Shown here: in pieces, positions 51,556 to 59,604 of the stretch
Position numbering within the stretch: position 1 is the stretch's first letter
Layout: the number at the start of each line of letters is the position of its first letter
From: Streptomyces griseiscabiei
GTDB lineage: Bacteria > Actinomycetota > Actinomycetes > Streptomycetales > Streptomycetaceae
Reading direction: 5' to 3'
Assembly: GCF_020010925.1 (NCBI RefSeq)
Contig: NZ_JAGJBZ010000001.1
Location: forward strand, 3,082,001-3,146,000
Length of the DNA: 64,000 bases
The notes under the pieces: model-generated
The model's database searches: none
Seen by the model: only the letters and a program-made list of their open reading frames with translations
Told to the model about the DNA's origin: nothing
Position numbers and translations under genes: made by a program

Positions 51556-52305
51556 ATGACCTCCTTCGCTCCGGACTCGCTCGTCCTGAACCGCAAACTG
51601 CCGCTCTGGTATCAGGTGTCGCAGTCCCTGCGCGCCTCGATACTCGGCCGGTCGGCCCAGGACCCCCTGCGGCTGCCGACCGAGGAGCAGCTGGCCGGGC
51701 ACTACGGGGTGAGCGTGCTGACCATGCGGCAGGCGCTGAAGGAGCTGGAGGGGGAAGGGCTGATCACCCGGCACCGCCGGCGGGGCACCTTCATCGAGCC
51801 GAGCGCGCGACGGGGTTCGCCGGTGCGGCTGCTCGGGTCGGTGGACGCGATCGTGGCCCAGCAGTCGGGGATGACGACCGAGCTGCTGGACCAGGGCAGC
51901 ACCCCCCTGTCGGGTGAACTCTCGGAGTACTTCCCCGACTTGACCGAGGTGGCCACGTACCACCGGCTGCGCGGCGACGAGCGGACGGGCGAGCCGACCA
52001 ACCACGCCCGCAACTACGTCCGTCCCGAGCTGGCCGAACGCATCGACCGCGACGATCTGCTGCGCTGGCCGATGACCAAGGTCCTGCGGGATGTGGTGGG
52101 GGTGGGCATCAGCCGGATCACCGACACCGTGGAGGCCCGTATCGCCGACCCGGAGACCGCGCGCCTCCTCCGGGTCCCCCTCCTCAGCCCGATCCTGCAC
52201 TACACGGGCGTCACCTACGACGACTCCGGCCGCGTCCTGGACGTGGCGGTCATCCACTACCGGGGCGACCGCTTCTCGTTCACCGTGACCCTCGACGCGC
52301 ATTAG
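51556..52305 (+). CDS. HutC/UTRA-type GntR regulator
   Basis: 249-residue GntR protein. Winged helix at about 15-80 (LPLWYQVSQSLRASILG, LPTEEQLAGHYGVSVLTMRQ, ALKELEGEGLITRHRRRGTF) and a UTRA ligand domain (VIHYRGDRFSFTVTL at the end). UTRA domains of this group bind small organic effectors. Directly after hmgA on the same strand, 28 bases apart, so it is the likely tyrosine-catabolism regulator acting on the dyad at 50163-50192. Confidence 0.88.
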   Translation: MTSFAPDSLVLNRKLPLWYQVSQSLRASILGRSAQDPLRLPTEEQLAGHYGVSVLTMRQALKELEGEGLITRHRRRGTFIEPSARRGSPVRLLGSVDAIVAQQSGMTTELLDQGSTPLSGELSEYFPDLTEVATYHRLRGDERTGEPTNHARNYVRPELAERIDRDDLLRWPMTKVLRDVVGVGISRITDTVEARIADPETARLLRVPLLSPILHYTGVTYDDSGRVLDVAVIHYRGDRFSFTVTLDAH

Positions 52306-52317
52306 CGAGGTCGTACG

Positions 52318-53514
52318 ATGCCCAGCGTGACGCCCGACGACGCTCCGCTGCTCGCGGACCTCATGCCGTGGTCCGTCGCACCGCCACGGCTGGGCCGGGG
52401 GTGGCCGACGGGTCCCGACGCGGCTTCCCTGAAGGCCCGCTGGGACGCCCTGGTGAAGGCCGAGGGCCCGGACCGCGAGACCCTGTTCGCGCCCACCCGG
52501 TCCCGTACGCTCACCTCCGCGGTGACCCAGCTGCCGGGGCAGTCCAGCGGCACCGGGCGGCTGGCCCGCGCGTCGGGGCCCTGTCCCGAGCCCGTACGGG
52601 TCCTGGCCGCCCCGTTCGACGAGCAGTGGCTCATCCCCGACCACCGTCTGATCGACTCCGCCCGCCCGGAGCTGTGGCGGGTGGCGGACGAGCGGCAGGT
52701 CTTCGTGGTCGAGCAGCCGGTCGCCGCCCCCGAGCCCCGGGGCCCGGTCCTGCTCGCCTCCCCCGTGCTGCCGCTGCTGCCGCTCCACGGCCCGCGCGTC
52801 GGCCGCGTCCGCCCGCTGTACCGGCGGCCGGGCGGCCTGGAGCCCAACCTGGCGCCGGGCCTGCCGGAGCATCTCGGCGAACGCCTCGGCACCGGCCCCG
52901 CCGACCCCGTCGACGTCCTCGCCTGGATCCTGGTCGCGGCGCGCCCCGGCCCCCGCGGGGTCGAGGTGCCCCTCCCCGCCGCCCCGCGGACCTGGTCCCA
53001 CGGCGTCGAACGGGGCCGCCGCACCCTCTGGCTGCTGCGCCGCGACGGCGACCGCCCCAAACTCCCCGGTGGCCGGCGCCCCTACGTCCGCGCCCCGCTG
53101 CCCGCGCGCCCCCTCGAACTGCGTTACGACCGCGAGGAGGAGAGCCTCCTCATGGGCGAGGGCCGTATCTCCCCCGTGCCGTCCGAGGCATGGGACTTCC
53201 ATGTGGGCGGTGTGCGTGTCCTGGAGGAGTGGTTCGTCCGCCGCACGGAACCGGCCGAGCCGGGCACCCTGGAGGCGATCCGCCCGCCGACCTGGCCGCA
53301 GACCTGGACGTCGGAGCTGCTGGAGCTGATCACCGTGCTGGCCCTGCTGGCGGAACTGCGGCCGGGGCAGGACGAGTCGACGGTGGACCGGCCGGTCACC
53401 GCGGCCGAGCTGCGCGAGGCGGGCGTGCTCCCGGTGCCGGACGCGTACCGCAGGCCCGCCTCGGTCCTGGACCACCACGAGGAGGGGCCGGAGGGGCAGT
53501 TCACGCTGTTGTGA
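52318..53514 (+). CDS. Type-ISP restriction-modification C-terminal-domain-like protein, stand-alone
   Basis: 398-residue protein whose features (PDHRLIDSARPELWRVADER, VLPLLPLHGPRVGRVRPLYR, the C-terminal WDFHVGGVRVLEEWFVRRT and ELITVLALLAELRPGQD) match the C-terminal specificity/coupling domain of type ISP restriction enzymes (LlaBIII class). The helicase, nuclease and methyltransferase parts that normally precede it are absent: no SNF2 or NPPY-type motif occurs here or in neighbouring genes. Similar stand-alone proteins are common in Streptomyces and their role is unknown. ATG follows GCGAGG. It follows the GntR gene by 12 bases. Confidence 0.7.
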   Translation: MPSVTPDDAPLLADLMPWSVAPPRLGRGWPTGPDAASLKARWDALVKAEGPDRETLFAPTRSRTLTSAVTQLPGQSSGTGRLARASGPCPEPVRVLAAPFDEQWLIPDHRLIDSARPELWRVADERQVFVVEQPVAAPEPRGPVLLASPVLPLLPLHGPRVGRVRPLYRRPGGLEPNLAPGLPEHLGERLGTGPADPVDVLAWILVAARPGPRGVEVPLPAAPRTWSHGVERGRRTLWLLRRDGDRPKLPGGRRPYVRAPLPARPLELRYDREEESLLMGEGRISPVPSEAWDFHVGGVRVLEEWFVRRTEPAEPGTLEAIRPPTWPQTWTSELLELITVLALLAELRPGQDESTVDRPVTAAELREAGVLPVPDAYRRPASVLDHHEEGPEGQFTLL

Positions 53515-53549
53515 GGAAGAGGGTTCCGTTCGAGCGCCGGCCCAGGAGT

Positions 53550-53604
53550 CTTCAGGGGCGCGGGGAACTGCGCGAGCAACCCCCACCGAACCCGCAGCCG
53601 CCCA
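53550..53604 (-). repeat. Dispersed palindromic repeat, copy 7 (reverse, short)
   Basis: TTCAGGGGCGCGGGGAACTG, CGCGAGCAACCCCACCGAAC and CCGCAG match the reverse form of the repeat. It lies between convergent genes, without the extra hairpin of the long copies. Confidence 0.7.
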
Positions 53605-53617
53605 CCCGCCGCTCCCA

Positions 53618-54325
53618 CTACGGCGCGAACGACTCCAGCACCCTCCCCAGCATCCACTCGAACGCGGCGTCCAGATCGATCGGCCCCGGGTCCTCCATGA
53701 ACGCCGCGGCCAGCCGGGGATACGCACCGCTCGCGATCCGCCCCCCGAGATAGGCGATCCGTACCGCGTTCTCCCGCTCCTCCGACCACGGCAGCGACCG
53801 CACCCGCTCGGCCGTCGCCAGTTCGTTCGCTACGTAGGTCGTCACACAGCCGTTGACCATCCCAAGCAGCTGCATCTTCGTCCCGTACGGCGCGTCGAGC
53901 GAGTCCATGCAGGTCATGCAGTGCTCCAGATACCGCAGCCCGTTGGGGCTGAAGCCGTAGACCGGCGACATCAGCCGCGGCATCCAGGGGTGCCGGCGCA
54001 GCAGGGTCCGCGTCTGGTGGGCCACCCGCCGCATCTCGGCCCGCCAGTCGTCGCCGGGCTCCCACAGCTCGTGCTCGCCGCCGACCGCGTCGACCATCAG
54101 CTCGTACAGGTCCTCCTTGCGCGGCACGTAGTTGTAGAGCGACATCGTGCCGCAGCCCAGCTCGGCCGCCACATGCCGCATGGACACCGCGTCCAGTCCG
54201 CCCGCGTCGGCCAGCCGCACCGCCGCCGCCGCGATGTCCGCGCGGCTGAACGCGGGCCTCGGGCCCCGGCCGGTGCGCTCGGGGCGCGCCCAGATCACTT
54301 CGGGTTCGGCCGCTCGGCCCGCCAT
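53618..54325 (-). CDS. TetR/AcrR repressor with TetR_C domain, controls the exporter
   Basis: 235-residue repressor. N-terminal HTH at about 28-70 (FSRADIAAAAVRLADAGGLDAVSMRHVAAELGCGTMSLYNYVPRK), then the TetR_C layout with HPWMPRLMSPVYGFSPNGLRYLEH. It is divergent from a two-gene DrrAB-like exporter. The perfect palindrome TTACGTAC-GGC-GTACGTAA lies in the gap, and a second imperfect copy is inside the exporter's first codons; both are likely its binding sites. The inducer is probably the exported drug. Confidence 0.9.
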   Translation of the reverse strand: MAGRAAEPEVIWARPERTGRGPRPAFSRADIAAAAVRLADAGGLDAVSMRHVAAELGCGTMSLYNYVPRKEDLYELMVDAVGGEHELWEPGDDWRAEMRRVAHQTRTLLRRHPWMPRLMSPVYGFSPNGLRYLEHCMTCMDSLDAPYGTKMQLLGMVNGCVTTYVANELATAERVRSLPWSEERENAVRIAYLGGRIASGAYPRLAAAFMEDPGPIDLDAAFEWMLGRVLESFAP

Positions 54326-54352
54326 CGGTCATCACCTCGCCCACCATCGTAG

Positions 54353-54371
54353 TTACGTACGGCGTACGTAA
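54353..54371. promoter_or_regulatory. Primary operator TTACGTAC-GGC-GTACGTAA
   Basis: Perfect 8-3-8 palindrome between the divergent TetR and ABC exporter genes. TATGGT at 54377-54382, seven bases before the ATG, is a -10-like box, so the operator covers the region of the -35 box of a leaderless exporter promoter. Confidence 0.75.
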
Positions 54372-54388
54372 TGCGCTATGGTCGACCC

Positions 54389-55363
54389 ATGACTACTACG
54401 TACGCTGTACTTAGTGAGGGTCTGGAGAAGCGTTTCGGGGAGGTCCACGCCGTCCGCGGCCTGGATCTGGCCGTGGCGGAGGGCACGGTGGTCGGGATGC
54501 TCGGCCCGAACGGCGCGGGCAAGACGACGGCCGTCCGGCTGCTGGCGACGCTGCTGCGGCCGGACGCGGGCTCGGCGCGGATCGCCGGCCACGACCTGGT
54601 GCGCGAGCCGGGGGCGGTCCGGCGGGCGATCGGGGTGACCGGGCAGTACGCGTCGGTGGACGGGGACCTGACCGGGCGGCAGAACCTGCGGCTGTTCGCG
54701 CGGCTGCACCGGGTCCGTGACACGGCGGCCCGCGCGGGCGAACTCCTCGACCGGTTCGGCCTGACCGAGGCCGCCGACCGGCCGGCCTCCACCTACTCGG
54801 GCGGTATGCGCCGCCGGCTCGACCTCGCCGCCAGCCTGATCCGGCACCCGGCGGTGCTCTTCCTCGACGAGCCCACGACCGGGCTGGACCCGGTCAGCCG
54901 CAACCAGATATGGGACGCCGTGCGCGCCCTGAAGACGGAGGGCACGACCGTGCTGCTCACCACGCAGTATCTGGAGGAGGCGGACCAACTCGCCGACCGG
55001 ATCGTGCTGATGGAGCGTGGGCGCATCGCGCACAGCGGCTCGCCGCCCCAGCTCAAGGCGCTCATCGGCTCGTACGCGGAGGCCGTCGTCGCCCACCCGG
55101 ACGCGCTGACCGGGGCGGCGGCCGTCCTCGACCGGCTCACGGGCGCGGAGCCCTCGTTCGACCACGAGCGGAACGCGGTGGGCGCGGTCACCCTGGACCC
55201 GACGCTCACGCTCCCCCGGCTGGTCCGCGAACTCGACGCGGCGGGCGTCGCGTTGGTCGACGCGAGCCTGCGCCCGCCGACCCTCGACGACGTGTTCCTC
55301 CGGCTGACGGCCGGTACGGACGCCAGGACCGGTTCCGTGGACCTCAAGGAGCGTGTGGCATGA
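54389..55363 (+). CDS. DrrA-type ABC transporter ATPase
   Basis: 324-residue ATPase of the daunorubicin-resistance (DrrA) class. Walker A GPNGAGKTT near 38, signature YSGGMRRRL near 142, Walker B VLFLDEPTTGLDP, and the DrrA-type C-terminal tail (PPTLDDVFLRLT). It drives export of a lipophilic drug or peptide through the next gene's permease. The ATG at 54389 lies seven bases after a TATGGT box (leaderless), and the first codons contain an operator. Codons 2-11 use ACT, CTT, AGT and GTA, rare in this genome, because they overlap the operator. Confidence 0.93.
   Translation: MTTTYAVLSEGLEKRFGEVHAVRGLDLAVAEGTVVGMLGPNGAGKTTAVRLLATLLRPDAGSARIAGHDLVREPGAVRRAIGVTGQYASVDGDLTGRQNLRLFARLHRVRDTAARAGELLDRFGLTEAADRPASTYSGGMRRRLDLAASLIRHPAVLFLDEPTTGLDPVSRNQIWDAVRALKTEGTTVLLTTQYLEEADQLADRIVLMERGRIAHSGSPPQLKALIGSYAEAVVAHPDALTGAAAVLDRLTGAEPSFDHERNAVGAVTLDPTLTLPRLVRELDAAGVALVDASLRPPTLDDVFLRLTAGTDARTGSVDLKERVA
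54397..54413. promoter_or_regulatory. Secondary operator inside the ABC ATPase gene
   Basis: TACGTAC-GCT-GTACTTA, one mismatch per arm end relative to the primary site, at codons 3-8. The rare codons here suggest the operator constrains the protein-coding sequence. Confidence 0.55.
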
Positions 55364-56142
55364 GCGCGTTGGCGTACGACGGCACGGCGATGCTGGGCCG
55401 GCAGCTGCGGCGGGTGCGGAACAACCCGGGGCTGCTGATCCTCACCCAGGTCATGCCGATCTCGATGCTGCTGTTCTTCGGGTACGTCTTCGGCAGCGCG
55501 CTGGCCGTGCCGGGCGAGGAGTACCGGCGGTTCCTGGTGCCGGGGCTGCTGGTGGCGACGGCGTCCGGCGGGATCATGACCGGGATGTTCCAGGCCGCCG
55601 GGGACACGCACCGGGGTGTGATGGACCGCTTCCGCACGCTGCCGATGAGCCGGGCCGCCGTGCCGCTCGGGCAGGCGCTGGCGGACGTCCTCGTCACCGC
55701 GCTGGGGACGGTGCCGTTCCTGCTGGTCGGGCTCGCGGTGGGCTGGCGGGTCGAGGGGGGCGCGCTCGCGGCGGCCGGGGCCTTCGGGCTGTTGCTGCTG
55801 TTCCGGTTCGCGTGCGTGTGGATCGGCATCTTCCTGGGGCTGCTGACCCGCAGCGAGGACGCGGCCGGGCAGCTGGGCGGTGCCACCTTCCTGCTGCCGC
55901 TGCTGTCCAGCGCGTACATCCCGACCGAGGGGCTGCCCGGCTGGCTGCGCACGGTCGCCGAGTGGAACCCGATCAGCGCGGTCGCCACGGCCCTGCGCGA
56001 CCTCTTCGGGAACGCGCCCGTACCGGTGGAGGCCGCCTGGCCGGTGGCCCATCCCGTCGCCGGGTCGCTGCTGTGGTGCGCCGTCCTGCTCGCGGTGTTC
56101 GTACCGCTCACGGTCCGCACCTACGCGGCCGGGGCGAAGTGA
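55360..56142 (+). CDS. DrrB-type ABC transporter permease
   Basis: 260-residue ABC-2 permease with six membrane helices: LLILTQVMPISMLLFFGYVFGSA, FLVPGLLVATASGGIMTGMF, ALGTVPFLLVGLAVGW, FACVWIGIFLGLLTRS, ATFLLPLLSSAYIPTEGLPGWL and LLWCAVLLAVFVPLTVRTYA. The conserved MDRFRTLPMSRAAV and WNPISAVATALRDLFGN blocks identify the DrrB family. Start ATG overlaps the ATPase stop by four bases (ATGA), coupling the two subunits of the exporter. Drug specificity unknown; together with the TetR repressor it is probably a drug-induced self-resistance set. Confidence 0.92.
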   Translation: MSALAYDGTAMLGRQLRRVRNNPGLLILTQVMPISMLLFFGYVFGSALAVPGEEYRRFLVPGLLVATASGGIMTGMFQAAGDTHRGVMDRFRTLPMSRAAVPLGQALADVLVTALGTVPFLLVGLAVGWRVEGGALAAAGAFGLLLLFRFACVWIGIFLGLLTRSEDAAGQLGGATFLLPLLSSAYIPTEGLPGWLRTVAEWNPISAVATALRDLFGNAPVPVEAAWPVAHPVAGSLLWCAVLLAVFVPLTVRTYAAGAK

Positions 56143-56286
56143 CCTCCGGCCCGCCCCGGTGACCTCCGGCCCGTTCGGGGGACGGGCCGGACCCCGGGTC
56201 CCCGGCGGCCGGACCTCCGGGGACCGGGGACACGCGCGGCACGGCCCTGGTGACAACACGGGCCCGGCGGGGACATGATCCACGGC

Positions 56287-57513
56287 ATGCGCCCATCGTC
56301 CGGCCCCACCGAACCCCCGCCCACCGATCCCCTGCCCCTCGACGGCCTCACCGTCGTCGCCGTGGAGCAGGCCGTCGCGGCGCCCTTCGCCACCCGTCAG
56401 CTCGCCGATCTGGGGGCCCGGGTGATCAAGGTGGAGCGGGTGGACGGCGGTGACTTCGCCCGCGGCTACGACACGGCCGCCCGGGGCCTGGCCTCGCATT
56501 TCGTGTGGTGCAACCGGGGCAAGGAGTCCCTGGCGCTGGACCTGAAGGACCCGCGGGGCCTCGCCGTCGTCCGGCGGCTGGTGGCGGACGCGGACGTGTT
56601 CGTGCAGAACCTCGCGCACGGGGCGGCGGCCCGGCTCGGCCTGGACGCCGCCACGCTGTGCGCCGCGCACCCCCGGCTGATCGCGGTGGACATCTCGGGC
56701 TACGGGGCGTCGGGGCCGTACGCGGACAAGCGGGCGTACGACATGCTCGTGCAGTGCGAGGCCGGTCTGGTGTCGGTGACGGGGACACCGGAGCGGCCGG
56801 TGAAGGCGGGCATCCCGGCGGCGGACATCGCGGCCGGGATGTACGCGTTCTCGGGGGTGCTCGCGGCGCTCGTCCGGCGGGGCACGACCGGGCGGGGCGG
56901 GCCGGTGGAGGTGTCGATGCTGGAGGCGCTCGCCGAGTGGATGGGGCATCCGCTGCACCACGCGATGCACGGGGGAAGCGCGCCGGCGCGCACGGGGCTC
57001 GGACACGCGGTGATCGCGCCGTACGACGCCTATCCGACGGCGGACGGCGGGCGGGTGCTGCTGTCGGTGCAGAACGACCGGGAGTGGCGGCGGCTCGCCG
57101 AACAGGTGCTGGGGCGGCCGGAGTTGGCGGACGATCCGGAGTTCGCGACGAATCCGGCACGGGTCGAGCGCCGGGACCGTACGGACGCGCTGGTCGGGGA
57201 GGCGCTCGGGGTGCTGGGCACCGACGAGGCGGTGGCGCGGCTGGAGGCGGCGGGGATCGCCTGTGCGCGACTACGGGATGTCACGGAGGTGGCGGAGCAT
57301 CCGCAGTTGGCGGCCCGGGACCGGTGGCGGGAGGTGGGTTCACCGGTGGGTCCGCTGAGGGCCTTGCTGCCGCCGATCACGCTGCCGGGCGGGGACGGGG
57401 CGCGGATGGGAGCGGTGCCCGCACTCGGGGAGCACACCGGGTCGCTGCTGCGTGCCGCGGGGATGACGGACGAGGAGATCGCAGCGCTGCGCCGGGACGG
57501 TGTGGTCGCCTGA
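56287..57513 (+). CDS. Class III CoA-transferase (CaiB/BaiF family)
   Basis: 408-residue CoA transferase. Family blocks: VVAVEQAVAAPFATRQLADLGARVIKVE, CNRGKESLALDLK, and the catalytic Asp in KRAYDMLVQCEAGLVSVTG, followed by IPAADIAAGMYAF and the C-terminal LGEHTGSLLRAAGMTDEEIA. It moves CoA between carboxylic acids; the specific acid is not known. ATG at 56275 and 56287 are possible; CATGAT seven bases before 56287 looks like the -10 of a leaderless transcript, favouring the latter. Confidence 0.92.
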   Translation: MRPSSGPTEPPPTDPLPLDGLTVVAVEQAVAAPFATRQLADLGARVIKVERVDGGDFARGYDTAARGLASHFVWCNRGKESLALDLKDPRGLAVVRRLVADADVFVQNLAHGAAARLGLDAATLCAAHPRLIAVDISGYGASGPYADKRAYDMLVQCEAGLVSVTGTPERPVKAGIPAADIAAGMYAFSGVLAALVRRGTTGRGGPVEVSMLEALAEWMGHPLHHAMHGGSAPARTGLGHAVIAPYDAYPTADGGRVLLSVQNDREWRRLAEQVLGRPELADDPEFATNPARVERRDRTDALVGEALGVLGTDEAVARLEAAGIACARLRDVTEVAEHPQLAARDRWREVGSPVGPLRALLPPITLPGGDGARMGAVPALGEHTGSLLRAAGMTDEEIAALRRDGVVA

Positions 57514-57554
57514 GCGCGGGCCCTCCTGCGGAAAAGCCCTTGGGTACTGGGGTG

Positions 57555-57821
57555 CTAGCGGCTGCCGAACAGCGAGCGGCGCAGCCTCTTCAGGGGTGCG
57601 AACAGCGAGACCCGGCCGACGCGCGTGTCCTTGCGGCTGCTGCGCTCCTGCGGGGAACGTGACGTTATCTCACGCATCAGCGAGGTCGCCTCGGCCGCCT
57701 CGCGCTGCGGCACCGCGGGGCCGCTCAGCACCGAGAGATGGCGGTCGAGACGCGAACTGGTCGCGCTGCTCCCGCACGTGATCGCAGGGACTCGCGCCCT
57801 GCGCACTGCTATCTGTTCCAT
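57555..57821 (-). CDS. Small basic protein of unknown function
   Basis: 88 residues, not recognised. Starts at an ATG with GGGGAGTGAC upstream, reads EQIAVRRARVPAITCGSSAT near the start and ends SLFAPLKRLRRSLFGSR, an amphipathic basic tail. It is convergent with the CoA transferase and lies downstream of the sigma-factor pair on the same strand, 115 bases after rskA. Codon use and the good ribosome site make it a real gene; the length makes domain detection impossible. Confidence 0.65.
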   Translation of the reverse strand: MEQIAVRRARVPAITCGSSATSSRLDRHLSVLSGPAVPQREAAEATSLMREITSRSPQERSSRKDTRVGRVSLFAPLKRLRRSLFGSR

Positions 57822-57936
57822 GTCACTCCCCACCCGTACGAGTCCACCCGGCCCGGGCAGCGTAACCATATCGCCCCGTTGGAGCACTCGGGAATCACGG
57901 TCCCACTCTTCCTCTACCCCGTGACAGGGTTGTTGA

Positions 57937-58749
57937 CTACTCTCCGAATCCGACCGATTCCAGGGCGAGTTGGACAACTGGCTGGCTGGTGGGTTGCGCT
58001 GATCCACCGTCGGGTTCGACGGTCACCGCGAGTGACGTCGCGTCGGTGTTCATTCCGCTGGTGACCAAGGGCGTGTCGCCGTCGAAGAGACCGAGGGAGC
58101 GTGGTTGCACGTCGGGGCGCATGAGCCAGAGTTGATGCACCCGGTTCTTCGGGAGGTTCTTGAATCCGCCGAGGGTCACGATCGCGCTCCCCTCGTCAGC
58201 GGAAGCGATCACTCCGATTCGATGGCCCTCCGTGTCCTGGTCGCTGGTCGCCCGGGCGTCCGGCGCGGCGAGAACGTGGGCGATCTCACTGGCCCGGTCC
58301 CGCTCGGCGGCCAGTTCGTCCCGGGTGCGGTCGGCCTGCACGGCGAAGAGGGACGCCACGACGAGTGCGCCGGCGGCCGTGACGGTGGCCAGCGGGACGA
58401 GGAAAGAGCGCAGACGGGGCGCACGGGCGCGTGCCTTCGGTGGCGGCTCGGTGCCCCACACATGCCGGGGCAGATGCCCCTCCCTCGCGGGCTGCGCGCT
58501 CCAGGAGCGGTTCTCCTGGGGTGTGGCGCGTACGGCGGCGAAGACCCGGTCGCGCATCGCCGCGGGTGCCGGGGCGGCCGTCGACCAGGCCAGGCGGACC
58601 GCGTCCTCGGACAGGGCGCGCACCTCCGCGGGGCAGCGGTCGCAGCGCTCCAGGTGCTGCTCGAAGCGGCGCCGCTCGTCGGGCTCCAGGGCGTCGAGCG
58701 CGTAGGGGGCGGCGAAGGAGTGGAGGTCCTCGCGACGGAAGAGACTCAC
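57937..58749 (-). CDS. rskA: RskA-type anti-sigma-K factor
   Basis: 270-residue membrane anti-sigma factor. N-terminal zinc anti-sigma motif FEQHLERCDRCPAEV (HxxxCxxC, about 35-48), a single membrane helix SFLVPLATVTAAGALVVASLFAV (about 115-137), then an extracytoplasmic RskA domain with VTLGGFKNLPKNRVHQLWLMRP and LGLFDGDTPLV. It holds SigK inactive until regulated proteolysis. It starts 34 bases after sigK in the same transcript. GGAGG lies before the GTG at 58749. Confidence 0.9.
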   Translation of the reverse strand: MSLFRREDLHSFAAPYALDALEPDERRRFEQHLERCDRCPAEVRALSEDAVRLAWSTAAPAPAAMRDRVFAAVRATPQENRSWSAQPAREGHLPRHVWGTEPPPKARARAPRLRSFLVPLATVTAAGALVVASLFAVQADRTRDELAAERDRASEIAHVLAAPDARATSDQDTEGHRIGVIASADEGSAIVTLGGFKNLPKNRVHQLWLMRPDVQPRSLGLFDGDTPLVTSGMNTDATSLAVTVEPDGGSAQPTSQPVVQLALESVGFGE

Positions 58750-58783
58750 CCGGCACCTCCCCCGGGCCGGCCGATCAGGGCGC

Positions 58784-59326
58784 TCATGCGACTCCTCCCA
58801 GGCATTCGCGCAGCCGTGTGAGTCCGTCGCGCATACGGGTCTTGACCGTGCCGAGCGGCAGTGAGAGCCGTTCGGCCACTTCTCGGTAGGTGTAGCCGTC
58901 GTAGTAGGCGAGGGTGACGGACTCGCGCTGGAGGGTGGTGAGCTTCTCCAGGCAGTGGCGCACCCACTGGCGTTCGAGACCGGCCTCGACCTCTTCGGCG
59001 ACCTGGTCGAAGGCGGGGTGGTGGTTGCGGCGTCCCTCGCGCTGCTCGCGCTCGGTGGCGGCGCGGGCGCTGCGCACCCGGTCGACCGCGCGCCGGTGCG
59101 CGAGGGTGAGTATCCAGGACAGCGCGCTGCCGCGGGAGGGGTCGAACCGGCCCGCGGAACGCCAGAGTTCGAGCAGCACCTCCTGGGCCACCTCCTCCGA
59201 CTGCGCGGGGTCCCGCACCACCCGGCGGACCAGCCCGAACACAGGGCCGGACACCAGTGCGTACAGCTCCTCGAACGCCCGTTGGTCGCCTCCGGCCACC
59301 CGGACCAGAAGCTTGTCCGCCTCCAC
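58784..59326 (-). CDS. sigK: ECF sigma factor SigK
   Basis: 180-residue ECF sigma factor. Region 2 (about 15-80: AFEELYALVSGPVFGLVRRV, EVAQEVLLELWRSAGRFDPSRGSALSWILTLAHRRAVDRVR) and region 4 (CLEKLTTLQRESVTLAYYDGYTYREVAERLSLPLGTVKTRMRDGLTRLRE split by a variable linker). The paired RskA identifies it as the SigK group. The GTG at 59326 has GGGAGAG upstream. A SigK-like promoter on the minus strand lies about 45 bases upstream of the start, so it is probably autoregulated. Confidence 0.92.
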   Translation of the reverse strand: MEADKLLVRVAGGDQRAFEELYALVSGPVFGLVRRVVRDPAQSEEVAQEVLLELWRSAGRFDPSRGSALSWILTLAHRRAVDRVRSARAATEREQREGRRNHHPAFDQVAEEVEAGLERQWVRHCLEKLTTLQRESVTLAYYDGYTYREVAERLSLPLGTVKTRMRDGLTRLRECLGGVA

Positions 59327-59375
59327 TCGCTCTCCCTCGCCTCCGGCCGAGCACGGCCATCCCCGCGCGTAAGGC

Positions 59376-59402
59376 ATTCGCAACCGACCCACCTCCGGAT
59401 GG
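59376..59402 (-). promoter_or_regulatory. Predicted SigK-dependent promoter of sigK-rskA
   Basis: On the minus strand CCATCC (59402-59397), a 15-base spacer and GCGAAT (59381-59376), matching the mycobacterial SigK consensus CCATCC-N15-17-CCGAAT in 11 of 12 positions. Transcript start would be about 40-45 bases before the sigK GTG. Confidence 0.7.
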
Positions 59403-59538
59403 GGTTACGGATCAGACTGCCCAAAACTCGGGTCTCCGGTCGACCGATCCGGCCGACCGATCCGAACATCGGATCAACGAATGTCGCTCTCCGCTGAGAC
59501 AACCTTTCAAACGCGCCGTAAGAACGTTTGGGATTCGA

Positions 59539-59566
59539 CCAATCCACCCTGCCGACCGCACCGAAT
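59539..59566 (+). promoter_or_regulatory. Predicted SigK-dependent promoter of the DUF4331 gene line
   Basis: CAATCC (59540-59545), a 15-base spacer and CCGAAT (59561-59566), one mismatch from the SigK consensus. Start point would be about 33 bases before the DUF4331 ATG at 59605. Confidence 0.7.
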
Positions 59567-59604
59567 GGCGTTCGTCAGGCAAGTTGGGACAGAGGACGGA
59601 CGGC

